Assembly: GCA_963827585.1 (NCBI GenBank)
Contig: CAWHCK010000013.1
Location: forward strand, 157,317 to 221,316
DNA from: VAZQ01 sp963827585
GTDB lineage: Bacteria > Pseudomonadota > Alphaproteobacteria > Rhizobiales > Xanthobacteraceae
Reading direction: 5' to 3'
Length of the DNA: 64,000 nucleotides
The position numbers and the translations under genes are program-made. Below the pieces are notes generated by a model. The model worked only from the letters and a program-made list of their open reading frames with translations. It did no database searches and was not told the origin of the DNA. The number at the start of each line of letters is the position of its first letter. Positions within the stretch are counted from its first letter, which is position 1. Shown here one piece after another: positions 55,706 to 64,000 of this stretch.

Positions 55706-58050
55706 GCGCTTGCTCCCGAACGCGCGGCGGCGACGGCGGCGCGCACACGACGCGCGGTGATGGGCGTTTCGAAAATGGCCGCCCCCAGGGGACGCAACGC
55801 GTCGTTGACGGCGTTGGCGATCGCCGCGGGCGGACCGATGGCGCCGTTCTCGCCGACACCCTTCATCCCGAAAGCCGAGAACGGCGATGGCGTCTCGATG
55901 AAGTCGAGCTTCAAGTCCGGCATCGAGGGCGCCGTCGGCGCCGCGTAGTCGGCAAGCGTCGTTGCGGTCGGCTGTCCCAACTCGTCATAGGTCGATTCTT
56001 CGTACAAGGCGTTGCCAAGCCCGTTCGAAAAGCCGCCGACGATCTGGCCTTCGACCAGAAGCGGATTCACACGTTTGCCGCAGTCCGCAACAATGGCGTA
56101 GTCGAGAACCTCGACGCTCCCGGTCTCGGGATCGACCGCGACCACCGCCGCGTGCGCCGAATAGGCGAACACGCCGGGATCGTGCGCCTTGTGCCCGGCG
56201 GTCGCCGTCAGGCCCGCAGGATCGAGCCCGTCCGGCAGCTCTTCCGGATGGTGGTACCAGGCGCGGCCGATGGCCGAAAACTCGACGTTGCCGCGGGGCC
56301 CGACGACGCGGCCGTCGCGAACCTGCACCTCGTCCTCCTTGCATTGCAGGAGATGGGCACCGATCTTGGCGATCGGCGCCTTCAACGCGCGACAGGCGTC
56401 GGCGACCGCGCCGCCGGTGGTGACCATGGAGCGCGACGTGTAGGTTCCGGTGCCCGCCGGCGAAGTCGACGTGTCGCCGAATTGCACGGAAACCTCGCGC
56501 GGATCGATGCCGAGGATTTCGTGCGCCACCTGGGCGAAGACCGTTTCGTGGCCCTGGCCGTGGGAATGGCTCCCCACCTCGACGACAAGCTCGCCATCGC
56601 CCGTCAGTCGTGCGACCGCAGGCTCCATGCCCGGAACGAGCTCGATCCCCCAGGCCGAATATCCGAACGGGCCGGTGCCGTAGGCGGTCTGCTCGTAAAA
56701 GGAGGCGAACCCGACCCCGACCAGCCGCCCGTCCGGCTCGCGGTTGTGCTGTCGCTTGCGCAGCGCCGGCAGATCGATCATCGCCGCCGCGCGGGTGAGC
56801 GCGGCGCCATAGTCGCCGCTGTCGATCACCTTCCTGGTGATCGACGTGTACGGCATCTGCGCCGGCCGAACGAAATTTCGCAGCCGTACCTCGAGCGGAT
56901 CGATGCCCACGGCTTCGGCCACGGCGTCCATCAGCACTTCGTGCCCGCAGCACGACAACGGCCGCGCCACGCCGCGAAACGGTTGTCCCGCCGGCTTGTT
57001 GCTCACGACGTTGACGGCGCGCCCGCGGAAGGCGCGGATGTCGTAGCAGCCCTGCATGTTGCCTATTGCCAATCCGCCTTCGATTCCGGCCGGCCAGGGC
57101 CAGGGCGAATAGGCGCCCGAGTCGACGATGACGTCGCATTCCATGCCGAGCACGCGTCCGTTCGCATCGGCATGGGCGGTCACCTTGCAATGATAGTCGC
57201 GGCAATTCGCATCGCAGACAAGCAACTCGTAGCGATCCTGGATCCAGCGGACCGGCTTGCGCAGCCGTGACGCCGCCCACGCGACGCACACGGTTTCGCT
57301 CTCCACGTAGGACTTGAGACCGAACGAGGCGCCGACATCGGGCGCGATCACGCGCAGCCGGCGCTGACTGATGCCCAGCGTCTGGGCCAGTCCGATCTGC
57401 AGCGGCACCGGCAGCTGGTGGGAGACGTAGACCACGAGCTCGTCGAGGCGGCCGTCGAAATGGGCCACGCAGGCGCGACCCTCGAGCGTGAGGGGGTGCT
57501 GCCGGTTCATCCGGAAGCTGCGCTCGACCACGTGGGCGGCGGCCGCCTTCGCAGCAGCAAGGTCACCGCCCTCGAGCTTGAGCTCGACGAGGACATTGTC
57601 GCCCCAGTCGTCATGGACCAACGGCGCGCCCGCTCGCAGCGCGTCCCACATCGACACGATCGGGGGCAGCGCTTCGAATTCGACCTCGACCAGGGCAGCG
57701 ATGTCCTCGGCTTCCGCGGCGCTCGAGCCAAGCGTCATCGCGATCGGCTCGCCCACGTGCCTGACCTTCTGGCTTGCCAGCACCGGCCAGTCCGAAGCTT
57801 TGAATCCGGGGAGCGTTGCGGTCGATCGGATGCGGCCCACGCCGTGAAGGTCCGACGCGCAAAAGACCTGTCGTTTGAAACCCGCAGGCTTGTTGACGTG
57901 CAGCACGCGCGCGTGGGCGTGCGGACTGCGGACGAAAGCCGCGTGCAGCATCCCGGGAAGGAAGATGTCCGAGCAATATTGCGCGCGGCCGTTGAGAAAG
58001 CGGTCATCCTCCAGGCGAGGAAGGCTCGCTCCGATGCCGCGTGCGCTCAA
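55702..58050 (-). CDS. Molybdenum hydroxylase large subunit (aldehyde oxidase/CO dehydrogenase-like)
   Basis: 782 residues binding molybdopterin cytosine dinucleotide. It starts with TTG (LSARGIGASLPRLEDDRFLN) behind GGGAGGAGCGC. Features include GRAQYCSDIFLPGMLHAAFV, VRHVGEPIAMTLGSSAAEAE, HQLPVPLQIGLAQTLGISQR and GSHSHGQGHETVFAQVAHEI. The catalytic Glu lies in FSAFGMKGVGENGAIGPPAA. The active-site loop reads FRGVARPLSCCGHEVL and lacks the AYxCSFR loop of form I CO dehydrogenase, so another hydroxylation substrate is likely. It heads the operon. Confidence 0.94.
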   Translation of the reverse strand: MSARGIGASLPRLEDDRFLNGRAQYCSDIFLPGMLHAAFVRSPHAHARVLHVNKPAGFKRQVFCASDLHGVGRIRSTATLPGFKASDWPVLASQKVRHVGEPIAMTLGSSAAEAEDIAALVEVEFEALPPIVSMWDALRAGAPLVHDDWGDNVLVELKLEGGDLAAAKAAAAHVVERSFRMNRQHPLTLEGRACVAHFDGRLDELVVYVSHQLPVPLQIGLAQTLGISQRRLRVIAPDVGASFGLKSYVESETVCVAWAASRLRKPVRWIQDRYELLVCDANCRDYHCKVTAHADANGRVLGMECDVIVDSGAYSPWPWPAGIEGGLAIGNMQGCYDIRAFRGRAVNVVSNKPAGQPFRGVARPLSCCGHEVLMDAVAEAVGIDPLEVRLRNFVRPAQMPYTSITRKVIDSGDYGAALTRAAAMIDLPALRKRQHNREPDGRLVGVGFASFYEQTAYGTGPFGYSAWGIELVPGMEPAVARLTGDGELVVEVGSHSHGQGHETVFAQVAHEILGIDPREVSVQFGDTSTSPAGTGTYTSRSMVTTGGAVADACRALKAPIAKIGAHLLQCKEDEVQVRDGRVVGPRGNVEFSAIGRAWYHHPEELPDGLDPAGLTATAGHKAHDPGVFAYSAHAAVVAVDPETGSVEVLDYAIVADCGKRVNPLLVEGQIVGGFSNGLGNALYEESTYDELGQPTATTLADYAAPTAPSMPDLKLDFIETPSPFSAFGMKGVGENGAIGPPAAIANAVNDALRPLGAAIFETPITARRVRAAVAAARSGASA

Positions 58051-58176
58051 GCGCTCCTCCCGATCTTCGACGACTGCGGGGAGCCGGGCTCAGACATCCG
58101 CCCGCGAACCCAATCAGCCCTTCTGGGATGCAAATTAGAACAACGGAAACCTATACAAATCCCGTGCCAACTACAA

Positions 58177-58200
58177 GCTTAGACACGTGCTTAGACACGT
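58177..58200. promoter_or_regulatory. Tandem 12-base repeat in the divergent hydroxylase/MarR promoter
   Basis: GCTTAGACACGT occurs twice head to tail (58177-58188 and 58189-58200) in the 295-base gap between the divergent Mo-hydroxylase operon and the MarR gene. Position suggests an operator for the MarR protein or a -35 region repeat, as inference. Confidence 0.6.
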
Positions 58201-58345
58201 ATATCATGGTCGACGCCAGGGCTTGGGGTTGTGCACTGCTGCATCAATCCCGCTTGCCCGCCAGCGTCCGAGCGCTTTATGTCTCGCAATCGCGCATTAG
58301 CGGTTCCCTGGCTGGAATTGAAGCGGAACGAAAGAGAGTGAGCAC

Positions 58346-58840
58346 GTGAAGGCGCGAAAGAAAGCGGCAAAGCCCAGTGTGCCCCGGCGCTTCGATCTCG
58401 CCCAGCACCCCATGTTCTACATGGCGCATATCTTGCATCGCAACGCCGAGAACGTGGCGGCCGCGCTGCGTCCCAGCCGCTACGATCCATCCGCTTGGCG
58501 GATACTGGCGACGCTGCAGTACCGCGACGGCCTGACGATCAAGGAGCTCTCGCGCTTTTCCGTGCTCGAACGCTCGTTCGTGAGCCGCGTGGTGCTCAAG
58601 CTCGAGCGCGAGGGGATCGTTCAAAGACGAACAGCTGCCCACGACCGGCGGGCGGTGCGGGTCACGCTCACCCGCAAGGGCCTCGAGGTGTTTCGGATGA
58701 TCCTGCTTCCAGCTACCCGCCAGCAGGTCAAGATCGCATTCGCCGGGATTTCCAGGAAAGACATGGACGTGCTGTTCTCGGTGTTGGCGCGCGCCATGAG
58801 CAATGTCTATGCGGCGGGCAACGGATTTCCCCCGCTTTGA
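58346..58840 (+). CDS. MarR-family transcriptional regulator
   Basis: 164 residues from a GTG start with GAGAGTGAG upstream. The winged helix reads YDPSAWRILATLQYRDGLTI, KELSRFSVLERSFVSRVVLK and LEREGIVQRRTAAHDRRAVR, with the wing VTLTRKGLEVFRMI. It is divergent from the Mo-hydroxylase/liv operon and is the natural candidate for its ligand-responsive repressor. Confidence 0.93.
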   Translation: MKARKKAAKPSVPRRFDLAQHPMFYMAHILHRNAENVAAALRPSRYDPSAWRILATLQYRDGLTIKELSRFSVLERSFVSRVVLKLEREGIVQRRTAAHDRRAVRVTLTRKGLEVFRMILLPATRQQVKIAFAGISRKDMDVLFSVLARAMSNVYAAGNGFPPL

Positions 58841-58853
58841 GAGCGGGCAGCGC

Positions 58854-60464
58854 TCAACTCCGCCGTGCCGCCACGCGCAAGGCAATGGCTTCGGTCGCCT
58901 TGTGGGCGGACAGCATCGCGCCCTCCTGCCAACCCGACAGATTGCTGATGTGCTCGCCGGCGAACAGGAACGGCCCATCGGGCTCGCGCAGGACCGCATA
59001 GGCGGTCGCCCTTGCGTCGCCGTGCCACTCGCTCCAGGCGCCGCAACTGAACGGCACCTTGGCCCACGATACCGCGATGCCGTTGCCGACGTCGGTGCGG
59101 TAGGTCGGATGGAGCTTTTCGCCCTGAGCAATGGCACGCGCGACACGCTCGGGCGGAGTGAGCCTGGCGAATGCCTCGCCGATGTCGGTCGACCAGATGT
59201 AGGCGCCGACGACAATGCCGGTCCGGCCGTGGAGGTCGGTCGACGGATACCAAATCTGGGTGATGTCCTGTGTGGTCCAGGAAATGCCGCCGTAGATCTG
59301 CTCGTCGTCCTCCCAGAAGCGGCGCTTGGCTTCGAGCGCGACCTTGGCGATCGGCAAGTAGTTCGCGCCCGCGGCAATGGCGGCCTTGTGGCGAGCGGAA
59401 AAGTCGCTGTCGACGTCCTTGAGCACGCTCAGGGGAATGGTCACCAACACAAAAGGCGCATCGAGCGCGGCCTCGCGGCCGGTCCGGCGATCGCGGTAGA
59501 CGACGCGCGCGCCGTCTTCGCCGCGCCTGCGGATCTGCTTCACCTCCGCATTCAATCGGATCGACGGCTTGAGCCGCATGGCAAAGGCGGCGGCGATCCG
59601 GTCCATGCCTCCGACCGGCTGCAGCATGCACGCCGAGTGCTCGTACCCCTCGCTGAAGCTTGCCGTCGTGCCCCAGAACGACTTTGCAGCGAGCGTCTGC
59701 AAGGCGAGCGGCTCGTTGAGCTTGCCGTAATCCGTTCCGGCACCGGGCGGCACGGCCCAGCCGGCCCTGGCCGAGCCGCGGTAGGTCAGATCCTTTTGCA
59801 GCGAACCGAACTGGCGCACGAGCGCGATGAGCTTCTCCTTGTCGTCGCCGCTGACCGACGCATCGAGCGCGCCACTGTCGACCGCCTTCGCCAGCAGCTC
59901 GGCGAGGTGGCCGTGGATGTCGTTGCGCACGTGACGCATCCGCACCGGCTTGCCGCCGAACGCATCCTCGTCGTGCAGGAAGGCATTGCGGTTGTCGTTG
60001 ACCATGACTTGCACCGGAACGCCGAGCTCCTTGCAATAGCCGAGCACCGTCTTGTGGTGGTGGGGGAGCCGGGCAGCGCCGACATTGAAGAACAGATGCT
60101 CCGAGCGCGCCCACTTCACGGTCTGGACGCTGTCGACCTCCTCCACGCGATCGCCGCCGCGGATGGTCCAGTTGCGTCCGCCGGTACGGTTGCGCGCCTC
60201 CAGGATCACGCACTCGTAGCCGGCCTTGCCCAGCTCGTAGGCTGCCGTCATGCCGGCGATGCCGGCGCCGAGAATGATCACGCGGGTGCCGCGTCCGGAG
60301 CTGCGCGCGAGCTCCGGCGCGCGGGCGTGAGCCGGCGGAACGGCGATGAGCCCCATGGCTGCCATGGTGTTGTAGGCGGCGGCGACGCCGCCGGCGTTGC
60401 CGACAAGGTTGATGAACCGGCGCCGCGAGATCGTTGGGCGAGGCGGGCGGTCGGCCATGGGCAT
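58854..60464 (-). CDS. Tat-exported flavin monoamine/L-amino-acid oxidase
   Basis: About 536 residues from the ATG at 60464 (60458 is also possible); the in-frame extension to 60635 is not coding-like. Twin-arginine signal SRRRFINLVGNAGGVAAAYN. The FAD dinucleotide motif is VIILGAGIAGMTAAYELGKA, followed by ILEARNRTGGRNWTIRGGD. C-terminal FAD contacts are GPFLFAGEHISNLSGWQEGA. This matches flavin-containing amine oxidases that convert amines or amino acids to imine plus peroxide. It lies beside the Mo-hydroxylase operon, so it may act on related nitrogen compounds. Confidence 0.92.
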   Translation of the reverse strand: MPMADRPPRPTISRRRFINLVGNAGGVAAAYNTMAAMGLIAVPPAHARAPELARSSGRGTRVIILGAGIAGMTAAYELGKAGYECVILEARNRTGGRNWTIRGGDRVEEVDSVQTVKWARSEHLFFNVGAARLPHHHKTVLGYCKELGVPVQVMVNDNRNAFLHDEDAFGGKPVRMRHVRNDIHGHLAELLAKAVDSGALDASVSGDDKEKLIALVRQFGSLQKDLTYRGSARAGWAVPPGAGTDYGKLNEPLALQTLAAKSFWGTTASFSEGYEHSACMLQPVGGMDRIAAAFAMRLKPSIRLNAEVKQIRRRGEDGARVVYRDRRTGREAALDAPFVLVTIPLSVLKDVDSDFSARHKAAIAAGANYLPIAKVALEAKRRFWEDDEQIYGGISWTTQDITQIWYPSTDLHGRTGIVVGAYIWSTDIGEAFARLTPPERVARAIAQGEKLHPTYRTDVGNGIAVSWAKVPFSCGAWSEWHGDARATAYAVLREPDGPFLFAGEHISNLSGWQEGAMLSAHKATEAIALRVAARRS

Positions 60465-60678
60465 GATCCTTTGTCCGTGTGGCGCTTGGGTATCGAGCGC
60501 GAGAAGCTCCGCGTCGGCGCCGCGAGGATAGGGCAAAATTGTTGTGCGCAGGCGTCCCGCGGTTACGACGGATTGCCCGGCGCAGGGTTTGGAATGCACG
60601 CAATAGCCGAGAGTAACAATTAGGCGTGGCGGCAATCGCTCGCCGCGGGACGACGTGCCGGGATTGGCGTGCCGGCGT

Positions 60679-61465
60679 TCAATTCTGTGGCTCCAGCAGT
60701 TGCGCGAAGCCGAAGTTGTAGCGCCTGAGCCGCGGATTTTTCACCTTGCTGTAGCGAGTGAAGTCGACGGCGTCGAAGCCGCCGCTGAATTGCTCGATGT
60801 AGCGGTCCGCGAGTTGCGGGGTGAACTCCGCAAACATCGGCCGTTGGAGCTCGAGCCCTTCATCGGCGAAATCGCGGCCGTGATGGTAGTCGTAGATCAT
60901 CACGAGCGCCCACGCGCCCGTGATGAAGTGGCCGCCGGCGAGCGCGGTCAGCCGCCCCGATTTGACCGCTTCGAGCGCCTCGGTCGAGGTATTGATGCCG
61001 CTGAACCACGCGTCCACGCCGGGCTTGCCGGCGCGCTTTTCCCAAGCCGTCATGGCGCCGAACGCCATCAGATCGTTGCCCGCCCACACCAGTTTGGCGT
61101 CCGGATAGCGCTGGTAGAGCCAATCGGCCTGCTCGGCGGCTTTCTCGCGTGTCCAAGCCGCGTAAACCTCCTGCTCGAGGGCAACCCTCGGATCTTCCGC
61201 GACCGCACGGCGCATGCCCTGATTTCGTTTGATCGACGAGGGGGTCGAGCGATCCCCGGCGATCGCGAGCATGTGAAGCTTGCCGTCGGGCCCGAATGCT
61301 CTTTCTCTTTTTCCGCGTTCGATCAGCGCGCGTGCCGTCAGGTAGCCGGCGTCCTCCGCCTGCGGCTCGAGCGAGCCGAGCCAGCCCTTGTATCTCCCCC
61401 GTGGCGATCCGATGCCGGCGCGCTGATCGGCGGGAATCGAGCTATACGTGAGAAAGGTCTTCACG
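60679..61465 (-). pseudogene. Sugar-type periplasmic binding protein, N-terminus missing
   Basis: From VKTFLTYSSIPADQRAG at the right end, the frame reads SLEPQAEDAGYLTARALIER, LHMLAIAGDRSTPSSIKRNQ, LVWAGNDLMAFGAMTAWEKR, AWFSGINTSTEALEAVKSGR and ALAGGHFITGAWALVMIYDY. This is a Peripla_BP_4-like sugar or autoinducer-2-type receptor. About 100 N-terminal residues, including the signal peptide, are absent. The open frame beyond 61465 is unrelated, and the tyrosine integrase begins at 61613. The gene was therefore truncated at the integration junction. Confidence 0.8.
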
Positions 61466-61612
61466 GGGAGAGGGGCACCAACGGGGCGGGAAGCGTCGCA
61501 GGGCTTGTTTCCCTCGGGTTTTCGTTGACATTTTAGCTGTCTGATGGAAGCACAAGGGAGGCACTGGGAAGCGTGTGCTGCTTCCCCCGCGCTTCCCAAC
61601 CAGGGACCCAGC
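61466..61612. other. Likely integration junction (att region)
   Basis: Between the truncated binding-protein gene and the integrase start. Homology to the binding protein ends at about 61465 and integrase coding begins at 61613. No tRNA is present, so integration occurred within a protein gene. The exact att core cannot be defined without the other end of the element. Confidence 0.55.
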
Positions 61613-62872
61613 ATGAAGCTCACCGCCAAGACGATCGGCGGCATCCGCCGGCCGGCCGGCAAGACCGATCACATCGAATGGGATGATGACTTGCCCGGGT
61701 TCGGTCTGCGGCTGCGGGGGAGCGGCGACCGGCCGCGCAAGACCTGGGTCGCGCAGTACCGCGCCCACGGCCGCACCCGCCGGATGAAGATCGGCGCGGT
61801 CGAGAAGTTGTCGCCCGACGAAGCGCGCAAAGCCGCGCGCAAAATTTTGGCCAAGGTCGAGGTCGGTCATGACCCGCAGGCCGAGAAGGCGGCGCGCAGG
61901 CAACAGGACGGGCATACTTTGGCGGCGGTGGTCGCCGACTATCGCGAGGCCAAGCAGGCGATCGTGCGCCGCAATACCTATCGCGAGCTGGTGCGCTACC
62001 TCACCGGCCCGCATTTCAAGCCGCTGCACGGCCAGCCGGTCGATCAGATCACCCGCCGGGATGTCGCCTTCCGTCTCACCAAGATCGTCGCGGAGAATGG
62101 CAGCATCACCGCCGGGCGCGCGCGTGCTACTCTGTCCGCGCTGTACGCTTGGGCGCTCGGCCACGGCCTTGCCGAGACAAATCCGGTTGTCGGAACGCTC
62201 AAGCCGCAAGATGCCATACCCCGCTCGCGCGTGCTGTCCGATTGCCGAGCTGGCCTCGATCTGGCGCGCCTGCGGTGACGACGATCTCGGCAGGGTGGTC
62301 AAGCTTCTGATCCTCACCGGCGCGCGCCGCTCCGAGGTCGGCGGCATGTGCTGGTCCGAGATCAAGTGGAACGGGGACCTGAACAATCCCGGCAGCCGGG
62401 GCCAAGAACCGCCGAGCCACACTGTTGCCGCTGCCGCAGATCGGCGCTCGACATCATCGCGACGGTGCCCCGCATGGCGGGCGCGATCAGTTGTTCGGCG
62501 CGCGTCTGCCCGCGGCTTCACGAGTGGGAAGGAGCCAAGGCGAAAGCTGGACTCGCGCGTCGGCGGCCAGGTGACCGACTGGACACTGCATGATCTGCGC
62601 AGGACCGTTGCGACGCGGATGGCCGACCTCGGCGTGCAGCCGCACATCATCGAGGCGGTGTTGAACCACGTTCGGGGCACAAGGGCGGCGTCGCCGGTAT
62701 CTACAACCGCAGTTCCTATGAGCGCGAGGTGCGCGCGGCGCTGGTGTTGTGGGCCGACCATGTGCGCGCGATGGTCGAGGGCGGCGAAGAAAAATTGTTG
62801 GCCGTTCCGTCTAGGCGAGAAAAGCTCCGCCCCTCTTGTGCGGTGTTTGAGTTTCGTGCTATCCGGGTCTGA
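61613..62872 (+). CDS. int: Tyrosine recombinase/phage-type integrase (several frameshifts)
   Basis: Starts at ATG 61613 with MKLTAKTIGGIRRPAGKTDH. An Arm-DNA-binding domain (DDLPGFGLRLRGSGDRPRKT) and a SAM-like domain (YRELVRYLTGPHFKPLHGQP) follow. A frame change after DAIPRSRVLS (about 62238) is followed by the catalytic core: LLILTGARRSEVGGMCWSEI (first Arg), then after more shifts WTLHDLRRTVATRMADLGVQ (HxxR) and HIIEAVLNHVRG with GVAGIYNRSSYEREV (Tyr). All catalytic residues are present, but at least three frame changes interrupt the gene. The net length is in phase. Confidence 0.85.
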
Positions 62873-63034
62873 ATTTTATTAGCAAGCGCACGCTGCCGGC
62901 CTTAGCCAGGGCGGGATAAGCGGGTAGCGGCAACAATTCCAGCGCGGAGCCCGTCGATCCACCAGGAAGTTCCTGGGTATCGTTGGCTATTTTACTTACT
63001 GTACCGGCGAGCCCCGACAGGGAGGTTCGCTAGC

Positions 63035-63275
63035 ATGACGTTCACGCGAAACAGAACAACACCTGCTCGAAGTGACCGCGAGCGCGCGCTGGACGATCAG
63101 CGCGTGATGACCCTTCGCCAATGGTGCGAGGTCAACGGGTTTTCGTGGGACACTGGCCGCCGACTGCTCAAGGCCGGCAAAGGCCCGAAGATCCTCCAGA
63201 TTAGCCCGAGCGTCGCGTTGGCGTCACTTCGTCGCCAATAACGCGCGTTGGCAGAAGTCGCGGGAACGGGCGTGA
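63035..63275 (+). CDS. Xis/AlpA-like small DNA-binding protein (one indel)
   Basis: About 80 residues: DDQRVMTLRQWCEVNGFSWD, TGRRLLKAGKGPKILQISPS, the winged-helix pattern of excisionase-like proteins found next to phage-type integrases. After ISPS one base shifts the frame, and the expected tail NNARWQKSRERA ends at TGA 63273-63275. The literal frame ends at 63241 instead. It probably directs excision with the neighbouring integrase. Confidence 0.75.
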
Positions 63276-63279
63276 GCCG

Positions 63280-63986
63280 GTGCTCCCCACAAACGCGAAC
63301 TCCGCCGCTGGCGACGGCGGGAGTCGGCAGGCATGTTTAGAACCAAGCAAGTCTGCCGGCCACAATAGCCTCGCATCCCCCGCGGCGCAACCAGCCGCCC
63401 CGAAGCGGCACGATGCCCCTGCGCGCGCGGTGCTCGTACAGCGGCACGCGCTGACCGAGCGCAAGGACGACCTGTACGAAACCCCGGCCGTCGCGGTCGA
63501 AGCGCTGCTGCGGGTCGAGCGGCTGCCGCATCGGCTGTGGGAGCCTGCTGCGGCCCCGGAACATCGTGAACGTGCTGCGCGCCGCCGGACACGAGGTGAT
63601 CGGCAGCGACCTCGTGGACTACGGCGACCCCACGCACTTCTACCGCCGCGACTTCCTGTGGAGCGCAAGGCGCCGGAGGCTGCGAAGGCATCGTCACGAA
63701 CCGCCGTTCAAGTTGGTCGCGGATTCGTCGCGCACGCGCTTGAGCCCTCCCCGCTGGTGATCACGTGCCGCGGCTCGCCTTCATGGAGAGCGAGCGCCGC
63801 ACCCCGATTCTCGAAGGCCGCGGGCTCGCGCGAATCCACGTCTTCCGCCTGCGGCTCCCGATGATGCACCGCGCCGGCTGGGAGGGCCGCAAAGCCAACA
63901 GCGGGATGGCGTTCGCCTGGTTCGTCTGGGATCGCAGCCACACCGGGCCGACGACGATCGATCGGATCTCGTGGGAGCGACCATGA
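63280..63986 (+). CDS. Phage-type SAM-dependent DNA methyltransferase (several frameshifts)
   Basis: Fragments of one gene in three frames: ALTERKDDLYETPAVAVEAL, RVERLPHRLWEPA, then NIVNVLRAAGHEVIGSDLVD, YGDPTHFYRRDFL, the catalytic motif seen as PPFKLVADSS, and LAFMESERRTPILEGRGLAR, LPMMHRAGWEGRKANSGMAF, FAWFVWDRSHTGPTT. The N(P)PF motif and layout fit the small adenine methyltransferases of phages and integrative elements. A complete protein needs at least two or three corrections. The TGA at 63984 overlaps the ATG of the next gene. Confidence 0.75.
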
Positions 63987-64000
63987 CCCGCCGCGCCCAA
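63983..64000 (+). CDS. Start of a further element gene (partial)
   Basis: ATG at 63983 overlaps the methyltransferase stop (ATGA) and reads MTRRAQ to the window edge. Only the overlap supports it; nothing can be said about function. Confidence 0.4.

Noticed and set aside
55702..58050. Aerobic carbon monoxide dehydrogenase (CoxL form I)
   Set aside because: The active-site loop reads FRGVARPLSC, not AYxCSFR. The accompanying liv transporter also argues for an organic substrate.

Overview
The window is high-GC chromosomal DNA of an alphaproteobacterium, most likely a Hyphomicrobiales (Bradyrhizobium/Xanthobacter-like) organism. The evidence is the core block rne (partial) - amiC - mrcA, a prfB gene with the classical programmed frameshift, and intergenic palindromes of a type I associate with Bradyrhizobium relatives. 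From memory, mrcA and prfB lie close together in this order. Here about 39.5 kb of accessory DNA (6.3-45.8 kb) separates them. A second accessory region begins at a tyrosine integrase at 61.6 kb and runs off the right end.

Layout. 0-6.3 kb: RNase E (minus strand, partial), periplasmic amidase AmiC and PBP1A. 6.3-9.9 kb: repeats, a small zinc-ribbon protein, a Bug/TctC-type binding protein, and remnants of an ABC_sub_bind gene and an IS transposase. 9.9-24.6 kb: a one-directional array of about 18 minus-strand genes with no recognised overall identity. It opens with an NtrC-like sigma-54 activator (broken), then a near-consensus -24/-12 promoter with an enhancer-like inverted repeat. Five tightly coupled, intact small genes follow (DUF3467, transglutaminase-like, Pro-rich, and two small 'display' proteins), then a coat-like beta-rich protein, a protein built from tandem duplications, and at least five wall or polymer hydrolases (two or three M15-like, poly-gamma-glutamate hydrolase, NlpC/P60), plus OmpA, GroES and tail-fibre-like proteins. 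This is the best candidate for an undescribed system; its distal two thirds are heavily frameshifted.

25.6-35.6 kb: a chromate/oxidative stress island on the minus strand (chrB, rhodanese-ChrB_C fusion, chrA, periplasmic SOD, DUF1259, TauE/SafE, secreted LamG-like protein, MFS) with a second mini-operon (truncated ChrB-like protein plus ornithine cyclodeaminase-like enzyme). The two chrB-type genes and a LysR gene share a leader motif and may form one regulon. 36.1-38.8 kb: amidohydrolase, LysR, cupin. 38.9-45.7 kb: a metal efflux operon (His-rich protein, RND adaptor, RND pump, small periplasmic protein, CDF transporter).

45.8-61.5 kb: prfB, a duplicated HU-like small protein, an alpha/beta hydrolase and asnS, then a minus-strand operon coupling a branched-chain-type ABC transporter (livKHMGF) to a three-subunit molybdenum hydroxylase, a divergent MarR regulator, a Tat-exported flavin amine oxidase, and a sugar-binding protein that lacks its N-terminus. 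61.5-64 kb: integrase, Xis-like protein and phage-type methyltransferase, the start of an integrated element.

Caution: single-base frameshifts interrupt many genes that otherwise look healthy (asnS, livF, RND pump, adaptor, chrB, tauE, amidohydrolase). Part of the frameshifting may therefore be sequencing or assembly error. In-frame nonsense codons in the sigma-54 activator are harder to explain that way.
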